This document shows positions 1-11,405 of a stretch of DNA of 64,000 nucleotides, in pieces; the first letter of the stretch is position 1; each line of letters opens with the position of its first letter. Both the position numbers and the translations under genes were made by a program. Origin of the DNA: Myxococcus xanthus (GTDB lineage Bacteria; Myxococcota; Myxococcia; Myxococcales; Myxococcaceae); NCBI RefSeq assembly GCF_006402735.1, contig NZ_CP017174.1:933001-997000 (forward strand). Reading direction: 5' to 3'. Below the pieces are notes generated by a model. It was not told the origin of the DNA, did not search any database, and worked only from the letters and a program-made list of their open reading frames with translations.

Positions 1-266
1 CTGATTTTGAAGGGGTCACTTCTTTTGCTTCCGCGGCGCTCATATTGGAGGAGTTGGGAGAGTCGTTCTGCTGTTAGTTTGACGATGTGCTTCGGTCTGA
101 GAGGTGAGTCCGTGGCTGCGTTGGGGTTGAGGACTCCAAGTAGTGGTAGCGTCAGTTCCATGTGTTCCCTCCGTTTGTGGAGGCTACGCGAAAGCACGGT
201 GGGGTCAAATAGCTTGCCTAATGTGCGGACGGGAAGTTGGTAAGTCGCATTTGAATTCACCGGCAT
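1..266 (-). CDS. Partial unassigned protein, N-terminal part, runs off the left edge
   Basis: A minus-strand frame begins at an ATG whose complement is at 264-266 and stays open to base 1, giving about 88 residues. An in-frame stop lies three codons upstream of this ATG, so it is close to the earliest possible start. A second in-frame ATG (complement 159-161) has a better ribosome site, with GGAGGG six bases upstream, and would give a protein 35 residues shorter. The product starts MPVNSNATYQLPVRTLGKLF and is basic and hydrophilic, with no signal peptide or membrane segment. Codons such as CTA, ACA, AGA and CGA are frequent, unlike the GC-ending codons used in the rest of the window, which suggests acquired DNA. 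I do not recognise the family. Confidence 0.6.
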   Translation of the reverse strand, partial: MPVNSNATYQLPVRTLGKLFDPTVLSRSLHKRREHMELTLPLLGVLNPNAATDSPLRPKHIVKLTAERLSQLLQYERRGSKRSDPFKI

Positions 267-364
267 GCTTTTGATTCATACTTTCAGTGCGGGCTGGGCC
301 GTCGGCCGTGCTGGCTAAGTCGTTGACCCTCGTGTACGGAAGGGAGCCGGAGGAGCGAAACGAG

Positions 365-910
365 ATGGACGCGAACGCAGTGGCGGAGCTCGAGAAGGCG
401 GGCGTGAAGGTGGACCAGCCCGAGCGCCTGTACGTGGCGGTGGAGTGGGACGAGGACGGCAAGCACGTGCGTCCGGTGGGGGAGCGCGTCCAGATTCGCG
501 CGGGCGAGCAGCTGGCCCATGTGACGCTCAAGCCCATCTCCCAGCTCTTCGTGGGCGACGTGAAGCCCCCCAGCTTCGCCAAGGCGCCGCCGCCGGAGTA
601 CCAGCCCTTCTTCCTCCTCATCGAGGCCACCGCCGCCGGCTACTGCCGCGCCGTGCGCAACACCGAGACGGACCAGGAATTCGAGCGGCTCTACCGCCAC
701 CTCCTGCGCCGCCCCGACGGCACCGACCGCAACCCGCTCTTCTCGCACCTCCAGGGCGCCGTCCGCCTCTACATGTCCCTTCGCGACGTCAGCCAGGCGG
801 AGTTCGAGGCCGTCATCCAGCGCCTCCACCAGTCCGCCAGGCACTTCCAGACACACACGGGCAGCATCAACTACTTCCAGGAAGTGCTCCGCGGCGTGCT
901 CGGCGCCTGA
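365..910 (+). CDS. Unassigned soluble protein, 181 aa
   Basis: I do not recognise this protein. It is 181 residues with no signal peptide or membrane segment. The N-terminal half is rich in beta-type sequence (a segment reading LYVAVEWDEDGKHVRPVGE). The C-terminal half is helical with many charged residues. The start at 365 was chosen because GGAGGAG lies nine to fourteen bases upstream; the same frame is open further upstream to 287 but has no ribosome site there. Codon use is typical of the window, unlike the gene to its left. It stands alone: the next gene begins about 100 bases downstream with its own leader. Confidence 0.8.
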   Translation: MDANAVAELEKAGVKVDQPERLYVAVEWDEDGKHVRPVGERVQIRAGEQLAHVTLKPISQLFVGDVKPPSFAKAPPPEYQPFFLLIEATAAGYCRAVRNTETDQEFERLYRHLLRRPDGTDRNPLFSHLQGAVRLYMSLRDVSQAEFEAVIQRLHQSARHFQTHTGSINYFQEVLRGVLGA

Positions 911-1014
911 GGCGTCCGTCATCCCCACGGCCCTCCTGGTCAACCCAGGAGGGTGGCAACTGGAATATCGTGCGCCGCCGCCCGTTCCCGGGCGTTCTTC
1001 CGACAGGAGCACGG

Positions 1015-2421
1015 ATGTTCCGTCAGTCGTTACTCTGGACCTCGTGTCTGGCCCTGCTCTCCGGCCCCGTGGCCTGTGCGCAGACGCAGGCCAAGCCGGT
1101 GGCGAAGGCCGCCGTGTCCGCCGCGCCCAAGCTCGGCGCCGGCATCGAATCCCGCACCCTCAAGAACGGGCTCAAGGTCATCGTCTGGCCCGACCACGAC
1201 ATTCCCAATGTCGTCCTCTACAACTGGTTCCGCGTCGGCAGCCGGAACGAGTACCCCGGCATTACCGGCTTGTCCCACTTCTTCGAGCACATGATGTTCA
1301 ACGGCGCGAAGAAGTACGGCCCCGGTGAGTTCGACCGCGTCATGGAGGCCAACGGAGGCGCCAACAACGCCTTCACCTCCGAAGACGTCACCGTCTACAT
1401 GGACTGGTTCCCGCGCTCCGCGCTCGACGTCATCTTCGACCTCGAGGCCGACCGGCTCCAGCACCTGGCCATCGACCCCAAGGTCACCGAGTCCGAGCGC
1501 GGCGTCGTGTACTCGGAGCGCCGCTCCGCCATCGACAACGACAACATGGGCGCCCTGATGGAGCAGGTGCAGGCCACCGCCTTCGTGGCGCACCCGTACC
1601 AGTTCCCCGTCATCGGGTGGCCGTCCGACATCGAGTCGTGGCGCATCGAGGACCTCCAGCGCTACTACAAGACGTACTACGCGCCCAACAACGCCACGCT
1701 CATCTTCACCGGCGCCGTGACGCCCGCGGAAATCTTCGCGCTCGCGGAGAAGTACCTGGAGCCCATCCCCTCCCAGCCCGCGCCGGAGCCCGTCCGCACC
1801 AAGGAGCCCGAGCAGCAGGGAGAGCGCCGCATCGTCGTGAAGAAGCAGGCCCAGGCCCCGCTCATCCAGCTGGCCTACCACGGCATCTCCGGCAAGGACG
1901 CGGACGTGGAAGCGCTCACGCTGCTCCTGAGCATCCTCACCAACGGCGACTCCTCGCGGCTGCACCGCCGCCTCGTCGAGGAGGAGCGCGCCGCCCTCCG
2001 CGTCAACACCCACTTCAGCCCGGGCTTCGACCCATCGCTCGTCTGGGTCTACGCGGACTTGCCGCCCGGTGCTGACGTCGCCAAGGTGGAAGGACTGCTC
2101 ACCGAGGAGCTGGCCCGCGTCGTCAAGGACGGCGTCAGCGACGCCGAGCTCAAGAAGGCGCGCAACATCACCCTGTCCCAGTTCTGGCGCAGCCTGGAGA
2201 CCAACAACGGCCGAGGCCGCGCGTTGGGCGCCGCGGAGACGTTCCGCGGTGACTACCGCCAGCTCTTCGACGCGCCCGACCGCTATGAGCGCGTGACGCG
2301 TGACGACGTCCGCAAGGTCGCCGCGCGTATCTTCAACTCGCAGCGCCGCACCGTTGGCTGGCTCGTGCCCGCCGACGCGCAGGCCGCCACCCCCGACTCC
2401 CGCAAGGAGGCCTCGCGATGA
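1015..2421 (+). CDS. M16 family zinc peptidase (active subunit), secreted
   Basis: A zinc peptidase of the M16 (pitrilysin/insulinase) family with a signal peptide in the first 22 residues, so it probably acts in the periplasm or outside the cell. The inverted zinc motif HFFEH is at residues 88-92, and a glutamate 76 residues later (E168) fits the third zinc ligand. At 468 residues it matches the single-half M16B type that works as a pair, two halves forming a peptide-degrading clamshell. The ATG at 1015 follows AGGAG at a normal spacing; the frame is open far upstream but only as a shadow of the preceding gene. It overlaps the next gene by four bases (ATGA), so the two are translationally coupled. 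The substrate is unknown. Confidence 0.93.
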   Translation: MFRQSLLWTSCLALLSGPVACAQTQAKPVAKAAVSAAPKLGAGIESRTLKNGLKVIVWPDHDIPNVVLYNWFRVGSRNEYPGITGLSHFFEHMMFNGAKKYGPGEFDRVMEANGGANNAFTSEDVTVYMDWFPRSALDVIFDLEADRLQHLAIDPKVTESERGVVYSERRSAIDNDNMGALMEQVQATAFVAHPYQFPVIGWPSDIESWRIEDLQRYYKTYYAPNNATLIFTGAVTPAEIFALAEKYLEPIPSQPAPEPVRTKEPEQQGERRIVVKKQAQAPLIQLAYHGISGKDADVEALTLLLSILTNGDSSRLHRRLVEEERAALRVNTHFSPGFDPSLVWVYADLPPGADVAKVEGLLTEELARVVKDGVSDAELKKARNITLSQFWRSLETNNGRGRALGAAETFRGDYRQLFDAPDRYERVTRDDVRKVAARIFNSQRRTVGWLVPADAQAATPDSRKEASR

Positions 2422-3878
2422 GCGCCCCCCTCACCTGGAAGGCCGCGTTCACCACGCTGCTGCTGTCCTCCGTCCCCGCCGCGGCCCAGGGCACCGCCGC
2501 TGCTCCGAAGGCCGCCACGGCGGCTCCGGCGCAGCAGGGCGTGACGCTCCCCAAGGCCACCACCGTCACGCTGAAGAACGGCGCGCAGCTCCTGCTCGTG
2601 GAGCGCAAGGAGCTGCCGCTCGTCTCGTTCAGCGCGTGGGTGCGCGGCGGCGCCCTGGGCGACCCCGCTGGCAAGGAGGGCCTGGCCGCGCTCACCGGCG
2701 AGCTGTTGCAGAAGGGTGCCGGCGGCCGTGACGCGCGCCAGTTCGCCGAGGCCGTGGACGGCGTGGGTGGCGAGATTCAGGTGGCCGCCAACCTGGAGGC
2801 CCTGGTCATCAGCGGCCAGTTCATGTCGCGCGACACCGGGCTGATGGTGGAGCTGCTCACCGACATGCTCACGCGCCCGCGCTTCGACGCGAAGGAGCTG
2901 GAGAAGGTCCGCGCGCGCAAGGCCTCTGAGATTGCCGCCGCGAAGGATGGCGACCCGCGCATGCTGATTGGCGCGTACTTCCAGGCCTTCCACTTCGCCG
3001 GGCACCCGTATGGCACGCCTGTCAACGGCAGCGAGGCGTCACTGCCCGGCCTGTCCCGCGAGGACGTGCTCGCGTACGCGAAGAACCACCTGGGCGCGGA
3101 CCGGCTCATCCTGTCCGTGGTGGGTGACTTCGACGCGAAGGCGCTCGCGAAGAAGCTGGAGTCCTCGCTCGGCGGGTGGGCGCGCGCCGCCACGCCCGCG
3201 CCCACCGTGCCCGCCACCGCCGCCTCCAAGGGGCGGCGCGTGCTGTTGGTGGACAAGCCGGACGCCACCCAGACGTACTTCTGGATTGGCAACACCGGTA
3301 TCTCCCGCGATGACCCGGACCGGGCCTCGGTGCGGGTCGCGGAGACGGTGTTCGGTGGACGCTTCACCTCGTTGCTCAACACGGAGCTGCGCGTGAAGTC
3401 CGGCCTCAGCTACGGCGCCAACTCCGTGTTCATCCGCCACACGCGTCCGGGGCCCGTCATCATCGCCTCGTACACGAAGACGGAGTCCACCGGCCGCGCC
3501 ATCGACCTGGCGCTGGAAACGCTCTCCGGCTACCGGAAGGCCGGCATGGATGACGCCATGCTCGCCTCCGCGAAGTCGTATGTGCTGGGGCAGTTCCCGC
3601 CCACGCTGGAGACCGGGACGCAGGTGGCGGGCAAGCTGTCGGAGCTGGCCTTCTACGGCCTGGATGCCAGCGACGTGGACGGCTTCGCCAACGCCGTCTC
3701 CGCCACGACGCGCGAGGGCGTGCACGGCATCATCCAGCGCAAGCTTCCCGCGCCGGAGGACCTCACCTTCGTCCTCATCGGCAAGGCGTCGGACATCCGG
3801 GAGGCGGCTCGCAAGTACGGCACCGTCACGGAGATGAAGATTTCCGACAAGCACTTCGCGCCGCCCGCGAAGCGCTGA
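2418..3878 (+). CDS. M16 family peptidase-like partner subunit (zinc motif lost), secreted
   Basis: The second half of an M16 pair, 486 residues with an N-terminal signal peptide ending near AAAQ. Aligned on GL..(5)..G with its neighbour, the HFFEH zinc motif is replaced by ALTGE, so all three motif residues are changed and it should not bind zinc. The C-terminal half keeps the arginine/tyrosine region typical of M16 partner subunits ([14 protein letters not shown]). In characterised bacterial M16B heterodimers one chain carries zinc and the other supplies substrate-binding residues. The four-base overlap with the active gene supports a stoichiometric heterodimer. A strong GC hairpin follows the stop. 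Confidence 0.92.
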   Translation: MSAPLTWKAAFTTLLLSSVPAAAQGTAAAPKAATAAPAQQGVTLPKATTVTLKNGAQLLLVERKELPLVSFSAWVRGGALGDPAGKEGLAALTGELLQKGAGGRDARQFAEAVDGVGGEIQVAANLEALVISGQFMSRDTGLMVELLTDMLTRPRFDAKELEKVRARKASEIAAAKDGDPRMLIGAYFQAFHFAGHPYGTPVNGSEASLPGLSREDVLAYAKNHLGADRLILSVVGDFDAKALAKKLESSLGGWARAATPAPTVPATAASKGRRVLLVDKPDATQTYFWIGNTGISRDDPDRASVRVAETVFGGRFTSLLNTELRVKSGLSYGANSVFIRHTRPGPVIIASYTKTESTGRAIDLALETLSGYRKAGMDDAMLASAKSYVLGQFPPTLETGTQVAGKLSELAFYGLDASDVDGFANAVSATTREGVHGIIQRKLPAPEDLTFVLIGKASDIREAARKYGTVTEMKISDKHFAPPAKR

Positions 3879-3888
3879 GACGCGCCGC

Positions 3889-3925
3889 GCACCGCCGGAC
3901 CCGGAGGTTGTCGGGCCGGCGGTGC
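3889..3925 (+). terminator. Hairpin terminator candidate after the M16 pair
   Basis: A perfect ten-base-pair stem, GCACCGCCGG (3889-3898) pairing with CCGGCGGTGC (3916-3925), lies eleven bases after the M16 stop codon. The inner bases CCC and GGG can extend the stem past a bulged A. No T run follows, so this is terminator-like rather than a classical intrinsic terminator. Confidence 0.5.
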
Positions 3926-4033
3926 CTTCGGGGCGGAATCCTCTGTCCCTAACGCAGCCCGTCTGGCCGCCCAGCAGGAGATGTCAGAGGCCCTCGGTAG
4001 GGTGCTCGGCGCTTCATCCTCCATGGGGGTCAT

Positions 4034-5650
4034 ATGCGTTTGCGTCACTGGTCGCTGCTGCTGGTGCCCACCTGTGCTGCCTGGCTGGGCTGTGCGGGTG
4101 GCGAACCGGGTTCCGCTTCGGACTTCGGCGACGGACAGTCGCCCGTGAGTACGGACCGTCCCTCGGGCGACGGAACGGGCACGGACGAGCCGCGGTCCGA
4201 CGTCAGTGACCCCGGTGATTCCGACGACGTGGTGTTGGTGACGCAGACCACGCGCTTCCATACGGCGGTGGGGGTCGCGGAGCGCCAGGAAGACCTCTCC
4301 GCGAACCCTCCTGAAATCTACATTCCCTCCGGGAACACGTTCAGCGTCGTGTCGGGCTCGGCGTCTCCGGAAGGTTGGCGCTTCACGGGCATCCCGTCCG
4401 GTGCGTACTACCTGCGAACGGGCAACAGCTTCGTCGTTACGTCCGCGCGCGCGGTGGACATTGGCAGCAACCGGCTGGGCCGTCCCGATACGGTCTTCAG
4501 TGATTCGTATTGGTCGCCCGTCCAGGTGAACCTCGTCAACCTGGCGCCATGGGTGCCATACGGAGGCGTGACGCAGCCGGGCTCGAGCCTGCAGGTCGCG
4601 TCCGCACAGGTGGACCTCTATGGCGGCGTGAATGTCTTCGACGAGGTGCTTGAAGGACAGACGCACCTGCTCAGCAACAACGCGGAGGTGTTGGTGAGCA
4701 GCGGCTATTCGCTGCCTGTCTTCGAGGCTGGCCGGGGAGACCGGCTGTACGTGAGCCAGCACGGCCAGTTCGACGCGGGGACGCTGCCGGACGGGACGCC
4801 GCTGGCGTATTCGGCCCTGGTGCGCAGCGTGGAGATGGGGGCGTTCGACTTCGTCCCGGATGGCATCACCCCCATGCCGCTGACGGGCGTCATGCGCCCC
4901 GTGCCGATGACGGAGTTTCCCATCGAGTGGCGCCTGCCGGACTTCACCCGGTACGTGCACGCGGTGCACCCGCTCGCCACGGCCAGCTACCCCTCCTTCT
5001 TCGTCATGCCCGCGGCCCACGGCCTGAGCGACGGTTGGGTGGGGTACTCGGGGGAGGCGCTGTCACTGATGTTCCCGCGGGGCACTTCGTTCAACTTCAC
5101 CCGGCGCTTGTCGTACGGCAACCCGTTCCCATCCTCGTGGGAGATGGTGGGCGGAGCGCAGTACTCATTCCGCGTCCAAGCGGAGGTGCCGGGGGGCTCC
5201 GGGCTGTGGGTCTACCTGTCCGGCAACATGTATACCTACGAGCGACTGGAGAGCCTCGTCGCAGGACCCATCCTGCCGCGCGTGTCTCCGCCGCGTGAGC
5301 TGACCATTGACGGTCTGCCCGCCAGTGATTCCCGTGAGGTGGGTTCCGCGAGTCCCGTCATCGCGTGGCTGCCTCCCATGGTGGGGTCACCCGCCGCCTA
5401 CCGGGTTGCCATCTACCGGTTCCGGGAGGACGTCCGTACCAGCGTGCTGCATGGCAGCGTGAGTGTGCCCGGCTCGATCACCCAGGTGCGGCTGCCGCCC
5501 GGGACGCTGGCGCCAGATGGCATCTACTACCTGCGTGTCTCGGCCGTGGATGCTCCGTACTACGAGCTGGAGCGCTTCCCGTTCAGCACCGTGGACCGGT
5601 TGCCCCAGGCGCGCGCGGACACTCTCAGCTCGTTCTTCACCACGCCGTGA
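4034..5650 (+). CDS. Large lipoprotein with C-terminal fibronectin III-like region
   Basis: A 538-residue lipoprotein. The leader MRLRHWSLLLVPTCAAWLGC ends in a lipobox with Cys20, followed by a serine/aspartate-rich linker typical of exported lipoproteins. The middle is beta-rich and aromatic. The last 120 residues (from about PPRELTIDGLPASD) look like a fibronectin type III module, with proline-rich entry, AYRVAIYRF and YYLRVSAVD strands. I do not recognise the family of the main part. The start at 4034 follows GGGGGTC and is the only one that places the lipobox correctly. It is transcribed alone and ends 26 bases from a convergent gene. Confidence 0.82.
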   Translation: MRLRHWSLLLVPTCAAWLGCAGGEPGSASDFGDGQSPVSTDRPSGDGTGTDEPRSDVSDPGDSDDVVLVTQTTRFHTAVGVAERQEDLSANPPEIYIPSGNTFSVVSGSASPEGWRFTGIPSGAYYLRTGNSFVVTSARAVDIGSNRLGRPDTVFSDSYWSPVQVNLVNLAPWVPYGGVTQPGSSLQVASAQVDLYGGVNVFDEVLEGQTHLLSNNAEVLVSSGYSLPVFEAGRGDRLYVSQHGQFDAGTLPDGTPLAYSALVRSVEMGAFDFVPDGITPMPLTGVMRPVPMTEFPIEWRLPDFTRYVHAVHPLATASYPSFFVMPAAHGLSDGWVGYSGEALSLMFPRGTSFNFTRRLSYGNPFPSSWEMVGGAQYSFRVQAEVPGGSGLWVYLSGNMYTYERLESLVAGPILPRVSPPRELTIDGLPASDSREVGSASPVIAWLPPMVGSPAAYRVAIYRFREDVRTSVLHGSVSVPGSITQVRLPPGTLAPDGIYYLRVSAVDAPYYELERFPFSTVDRLPQARADTLSSFFTTP

Positions 5651-5676
5651 GGCGTGGTCGCTGAACCCGGGGCCCG

Positions 5677-6873
5677 CTACTTCGCCGTCAGCGCGCGGTA
5701 GCGGGTCATGCACTTCTGGAAGCGCTGGTCCACCGAGCGCGCGAACCACGCGGTGGTCAGTTCTCGCTTCAGCTTCGGGCTCTGGAGTGTCACCCGGGGA
5801 AGCTGGGCGTAGGACGGCGATTCGCCCGTCTCCCGCTGGTAGAGCCGCTTCACCGCGCGGAACGTGTCGGTGGATTCGAAGTCCGGCTCCTTCTCCTTGC
5901 GCACGTCACGGCGCACCTGACGCTCGCTGAGTTCCTCCGGGGCGAAGCGCTGACGGAAGGCGAGCAGCGCCAGCAGCGACTTGCTGTCCTCGCTGCGCGG
6001 CTGTCCCTGCTTGTCATAGAGCTGGAGGTCTCCGTCGGGCGCCAGAGGATGGCCAGTGAGACGGCTCACCTGCGACTGGAGCGCGGCGTTGCGTGAGGCA
6101 TAGACGCCCGCGTTGTAGTCCGCGAAGCGGAAGAGGGGCTCTGGGTATGCGGCCTCGTAACCCAGCAGCCGCGCGGTGCCGTAACGCACGCCGCCCGCGC
6201 GGGTGTACATCGACTCGCGCACCTCGGCCGGGTCCGCGTCCTCGCCCGCCTTCTGCATCGCGTAGCGCACGCTCACCTGCATGGAGCCGGCGGTGGTGAC
6301 GGGGTTGAACTCGCTCAGGTTCCCCGAGGCGAAGAGGCCGCTGGCGAAGTCCACGACCTTGAAGGTGCTCGGGTATTCGTTCTCGTAGTACGCGAGCATG
6401 TCGCGGAAGAGTCGGTCCAGGTCGCGCTCGGTGCGCAGCGCGCGCAGCCGCTCGTCGAAGGTCTTCTTGCTGCCCTTCGCGCGGCCTTCCAGCACCGACG
6501 CCAGGACCTTGCGGCCCAAGGGGCCCAGCTTGTCCGCGTGCTCCTCCAGGCGCGCGCGGACCATCTTCGGGAGCCCTGGGACGGCTGGGTCGACCTTGTA
6601 GCCAGACTCTTGTTCGATGACGGCCAGCACGGAGCAGACCGCGGGCGGTGACGGGGCAATCTCCTCCACCTCCAGCGCGGCCAGCACGTCGCGGGCCCAG
6701 TCCTCGCGGTCCTGGAGACGCGGCGGCATCAGCTTCGCCACCTGCGACGCGGAGAGTCGGGGCGGCGGTGGAATGGACGGTTGGGCCGTGCCCGCTCCGC
6801 GGGTCGCACATGCGGTCATCGTGCCCAGTGCCAGCAGCATCCCCAGCCGGGCGCCCCTTCGGTGGGCGGCCAT
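5677..6873 (-). CDS. DUF1615-type lipoprotein (YaiW-like)
   Basis: A 398-residue lipoprotein resembling the DUF1615 family, which includes Escherichia coli YaiW, an outer-membrane lipoprotein. The lipobox is MTAC with Cys22 when translation starts at 6873. Recognisable features are a VLAVIEQESGY segment resembling the catalytic-glutamate region of lysozyme-like transglycosylases, NPVTTAGSMQVSV and the aromatic FRFADYNAGVYASRNAA segment. Together they suggest a peptidoglycan-interacting fold; activity is inferred, not shown. The frame is open to 7095, and an ATG at 7032 has a better ribosome site (GGAGG), but starting there would put the signal peptide about 55 residues inside the protein, so the downstream start is preferred. 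Confidence 0.8.
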   Translation of the reverse strand: MAAHRRGARLGMLLALGTMTACATRGAGTAQPSIPPPPRLSASQVAKLMPPRLQDREDWARDVLAALEVEEIAPSPPAVCSVLAVIEQESGYKVDPAVPGLPKMVRARLEEHADKLGPLGRKVLASVLEGRAKGSKKTFDERLRALRTERDLDRLFRDMLAYYENEYPSTFKVVDFASGLFASGNLSEFNPVTTAGSMQVSVRYAMQKAGEDADPAEVRESMYTRAGGVRYGTARLLGYEAAYPEPLFRFADYNAGVYASRNAALQSQVSRLTGHPLAPDGDLQLYDKQGQPRSEDSKSLLALLAFRQRFAPEELSERQVRRDVRKEKEPDFESTDTFRAVKRLYQRETGESPSYAQLPRVTLQSPKLKRELTTAWFARSVDQRFQKCMTRYRALTAK

Positions 6874-7202
6874 GGCCAGGTGCTGACGCGCGTCATTCGT
6901 CGCGTGTGCGCTCAGGACCGTGCGGCGGCAGGCCTGAATCCAGGTGTGCCGCGCCGCGATTGTCACCCACAGGCCGCGCCACGCACGGCGCCAGCCGGAG
7001 GTGTGGGACCGCGGTGGAATGGGCTCCTGCATGCGCTCGCCTCCGAGGCTTGGGCCCCGATATCTCAGGAGGCGCGCGGCGCTGGCGAAAGCCATGGGCC
7101 CTTGCGCTTGCCCGGTGTGCGGACGAGCGGACAGGCTTCAGGCGGTGATGACGCCGGGCAGGGCCTCCCTGTTGGCAGGCCCTACCACGGCGCGGGCTTG
7201 TC

Positions 7203-7925
7203 TCAGCGGTGGATCTGCACGTCGCGCGCGACGGCGCGGCCACCCATGAGGACGAACTGCGCACGCACCGGCGTGCCTTCCCGCAGCTGACGCAGCGGCA
7301 CCTTCCGCCCCTGCCGCAGGCCACGGCTGCGCTGGTCCAACTCCAGCTCGTAGACGCCGCCCTCCAGGTCCTTCACGGTGATGGTGTTCTGCTTCACCTG
7401 CGTGACACGCCCGTTCACGGCGCTGGAGGCGATGATGACGTCCTCCAGGGGCGCATTCCCCGAGCCGCCCTGGCCCGTCTCCACCGTCGCGTCCTGCGCC
7501 GCGCGCGCCGCGCCCAGGTACCAGTCCTCATCCTCCCGGGCCTGGACCGCCTCGGAGCCAATCATCACCCGGCTCGCGGTCGCCTGCTGCTGCGTCCGCG
7601 GCGCGGAGGACTCCGCCACCGGAGCCGGGGCGCGCACGGGAGCGCCCTCCAGCGGAGCCACGGACGTGTCGCTCAGGGCCGTGGGCGCTCGCGCCGGGGT
7701 GTTCATCCGGGGCGCCCGTTCCTGTACCTCCATCGCGGGCTGGAGCGCCGCGGGCTCTGTCGCGCTGTTCACCGCCATCGCGGGCTCGCGTGCAATGGCC
7801 CTGGCCGTCATGTCCGCTTCCACGCCGCTGGGCGTGACAACCGCCGCCCGAGGCTCCCGCTCACGGCAACCCGTCGTCAACGCGAAGAGTCCCAGCATCC
7901 CCACCCACGCCCATCCTCTTCCCAT
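7203..7925 (-). CDS. Lipoprotein with C-terminal beta-barrel-like small domain, function unknown
   Basis: A 240-residue lipoprotein. The leader ends in ALTTGC with Cys20, followed by about 130 residues of low-complexity Ala/Pro/Arg sequence. The last 80 residues form a compact conserved-looking domain (from VNGRVTQVKQNTITVKDLEG to VQIHR) with alternating beta strands, like the small OB-type or DUF5666-type domains that bind ligands or partners. The start at 7925 is supported by GAGGGG seven bases upstream and by the lipobox; an upstream ATG at 7970 would bury the signal. It is separated from its neighbours on the same strand by about 100 to 300 bases. Function unknown. Confidence 0.75.
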   Translation of the reverse strand: MGRGWAWVGMLGLFALTTGCREREPRAAVVTPSGVEADMTARAIAREPAMAVNSATEPAALQPAMEVQERAPRMNTPARAPTALSDTSVAPLEGAPVRAPAPVAESSAPRTQQQATASRVMIGSEAVQAREDEDWYLGAARAAQDATVETGQGGSGNAPLEDVIIASSAVNGRVTQVKQNTITVKDLEGGVYELELDQRSRGLRQGRKVPLRQLREGTPVRAQFVLMGGRAVARDVQIHR

Positions 7926-8041
7926 ACTGTGCCCCTCGAGTTCCCACTCGTTCCGTTTCGCGGCTTCCAATGCAAACTGTGTGCGCCGGCCCCTCGGTGG
8001 GAGCCATGCGTTGGAAATCCATCAGGGGCAGCCCCTTCGCG

Positions 8042-8851
8042 TCACGCCGCCAGCGCGCGGGCCACGGCCTTCACGTGTGAGCGCACCAGTTCGCGCGCGC
8101 CCATCAGCTCCGTGGCGTCCTTCGGCGCATAGCCCAGGCACAGCACCACGTCGTCCTCCGGCGCCGTACGCACGCCCAGCTTCACGTAGTCCACGGTGCG
8201 CGGCACGGGCTCGCCGTCGGCGTCCCGGTTGAAGCGGCCGAACACCGTGGCATTCGTGCCCCGTCGCGGCGCCGTCTCCTTCAGGGCGAACAACCGGCGT
8301 ATCGCGGCGAGCGCCTCCGGCTGCTCCATCAGCACTTCCGGACGCGCGGGCCCGGCCAGCTCCCACTCCAACAGCCGCAGGCAGCCGCGGACGAACTCCA
8401 CGTCGGTGATGACCAGCCCGTACAGGTACCAGTCCGCGCAGGCCACCTGCACCAGCCTCGCCTGGGCGTCCGTCAGCCACCCGAACGAGGGGCAGGTGAA
8501 CGTCTCACAGACGGATGAGCGGTACACGCCGCAGTCCCGCAGGTCCGTGCCGCCCGTCACCAGCGGGTGGGCCAGGCAGCCCACCTGCTTGCGCTCGTTG
8601 TCGAGGAAGCCCAGCAGTGGACACACCCGCACGGCGGAGAACATGGGTTCGGCGCGCCGGGCGGCCAGCAACTCACGGGCGGCTTCATGCCACGCCGAGG
8701 CTTCCCAGGGCACGCGGCGCAGCCGCTCCGTCTGCATGGAGAGCTGCTCCGCCACGGCCAGGCGGGAATGGTCCCGGAAGTTGTAGAGGCCGCAGCAGGC
8801 ACCACACGACGCGCCTCCACCGGGCTGGCACAGGTGGAAAGAAACAGTCAC
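8042..8851 (-). CDS. Cysteine-cluster protein (YkgJ-like), 269 aa
   Basis: A soluble protein with many cysteines near the N-terminus (LCQPGGGASCGACCG, residues 7-21) and further pairs at VRVCPLLG, GCLAHP, RDCGVY and ETFTCPSFG. This spacing resembles the YkgJ/CxxCxxCC proteins that bind zinc or an iron-sulphur cluster. The C-terminal half is helical and acidic-basic mixed, with no cysteine cluster. No signal peptide is present, so it is cytoplasmic. It lies downstream of an acyl-CoA dehydrogenase on the same strand, with a hairpin between them, so it is probably a separate unit. The metal and function are not determined by sequence. Confidence 0.78.
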   Translation of the reverse strand: MTVSFHLCQPGGGASCGACCGLYNFRDHSRLAVAEQLSMQTERLRRVPWEASAWHEAARELLAARRAEPMFSAVRVCPLLGFLDNERKQVGCLAHPLVTGGTDLRDCGVYRSSVCETFTCPSFGWLTDAQARLVQVACADWYLYGLVITDVEFVRGCLRLLEWELAGPARPEVLMEQPEALAAIRRLFALKETAPRRGTNATVFGRFNRDADGEPVPRTVDYVKLGVRTAPEDDVVLCLGYAPKDATELMGARELVRSHVKAVARALAA

Positions 8852-8873
8852 GCTTTACATCTTACGAGCTCCA

Positions 8874-8895
8874 ACGATTCATGCAGGAGAATCGT
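8874..8895 (-). terminator. Hairpin after the acyl-CoA dehydrogenase gene
   Basis: ACGATTC (8874-8880) and GAATCGT (8889-8895) form a perfect seven-base-pair stem with an eight-base loop. It lies 14 bases past the end of the acyl-CoA dehydrogenase and upstream of the Cys-cluster gene. No clear T tract follows on the minus strand, so termination is only inferred. Confidence 0.4.
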
Positions 8896-8908
8896 CGGGG
8901 GCGTCGTC

Positions 8909-10717
<1,809 letters not shown>

Positions 10718-10738
10718 GCCCCGGTGTTAACAGGCGCG

Positions 10739-11209
10739 CTAGTAGGACGCGAAGGCAGACTCGAAATCGAGGTCGTCGTCCGGAGCCTCGTCCCGGATGT
10801 CGCGCACCGCGCCGGGCCGGGTGGCCCACTCCGGTGGACTGTCGTCACCCACCAGCGGCAGGACGGACACGCCGAGCAGCGCCATGGTCAGGGCCGTCTC
10901 CATGGACTCCATCAGCGGCTCCTGGGAGCGGTGCCACCAGCGGTGGTGCCCGCGCTTCCTCCGACGCAGCCGCTCCAGACACGAAGGGCCCAGCACCTGG
11001 ATGCCGGCGCCGCCCAATGCGGCGAGCGACAGTCCACAGGCCATGGAGGACGCGCCATGCGGCCGTCCCCGGTAGGGGCGCGGCGGTGCGTGTGTGTCCA
11101 GGGGACGGGACATCGCCGGCGGGGCCGTCAGGGGACGCGCGGGTGCGCGCGTCCCACCACGCAGGCGCCACGGCGCGGGACGGACTCGACGGGGAGATGG
11201 GCTCCACAT
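10739..11209 (-). CDS. Unassigned small protein with two hydrophobic segments
   Basis: A 156-residue frame ending 21 bases upstream of the acyl-CoA dehydrogenase start on the same strand. The N-terminal 40 residues are arginine/proline-rich. Two moderately hydrophobic segments follow (SSMACGLSLAALGGAGIQV and ALTMALLGVSVLPLVG), with an acidic tail DEAPDDDLDFESAFASY. The start at 11209 has GAGGAG eleven bases upstream; the frame runs open to 11371, and another in-frame ATG at 11113 is possible. Frames on the opposite strand are also open, so the gene is uncertain, although its acidic tail and position look genuine. Function unknown. Confidence 0.5.
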   Translation of the reverse strand: MWSPSPRRVRPAPWRLRGGTRAPARPLTAPPAMSRPLDTHAPPRPYRGRPHGASSMACGLSLAALGGAGIQVLGPSCLERLRRRKRGHHRWWHRSQEPLMESMETALTMALLGVSVLPLVGDDSPPEWATRPGAVRDIRDEAPDDDLDFESAFASY

Positions 11210-11405
11210 GGGGGTGTCACGCTCCTCACGCGGCCTATCCCTCTCAGGTGATATCCGCTGGCGGAAGGTGGTGTCCCTTCCTCGAACCCGCCATGTGGGA
11301 GTTGCTCGCTCCCTGGCCGGAGGGTGGCAGTGCGGCAGAGGCGCAGAGGGCCCGCCTGCCCGCCTGCCCATTCCCAGTCGCTCCGCGTACAGTGGGCGGA
11401 CGCCG

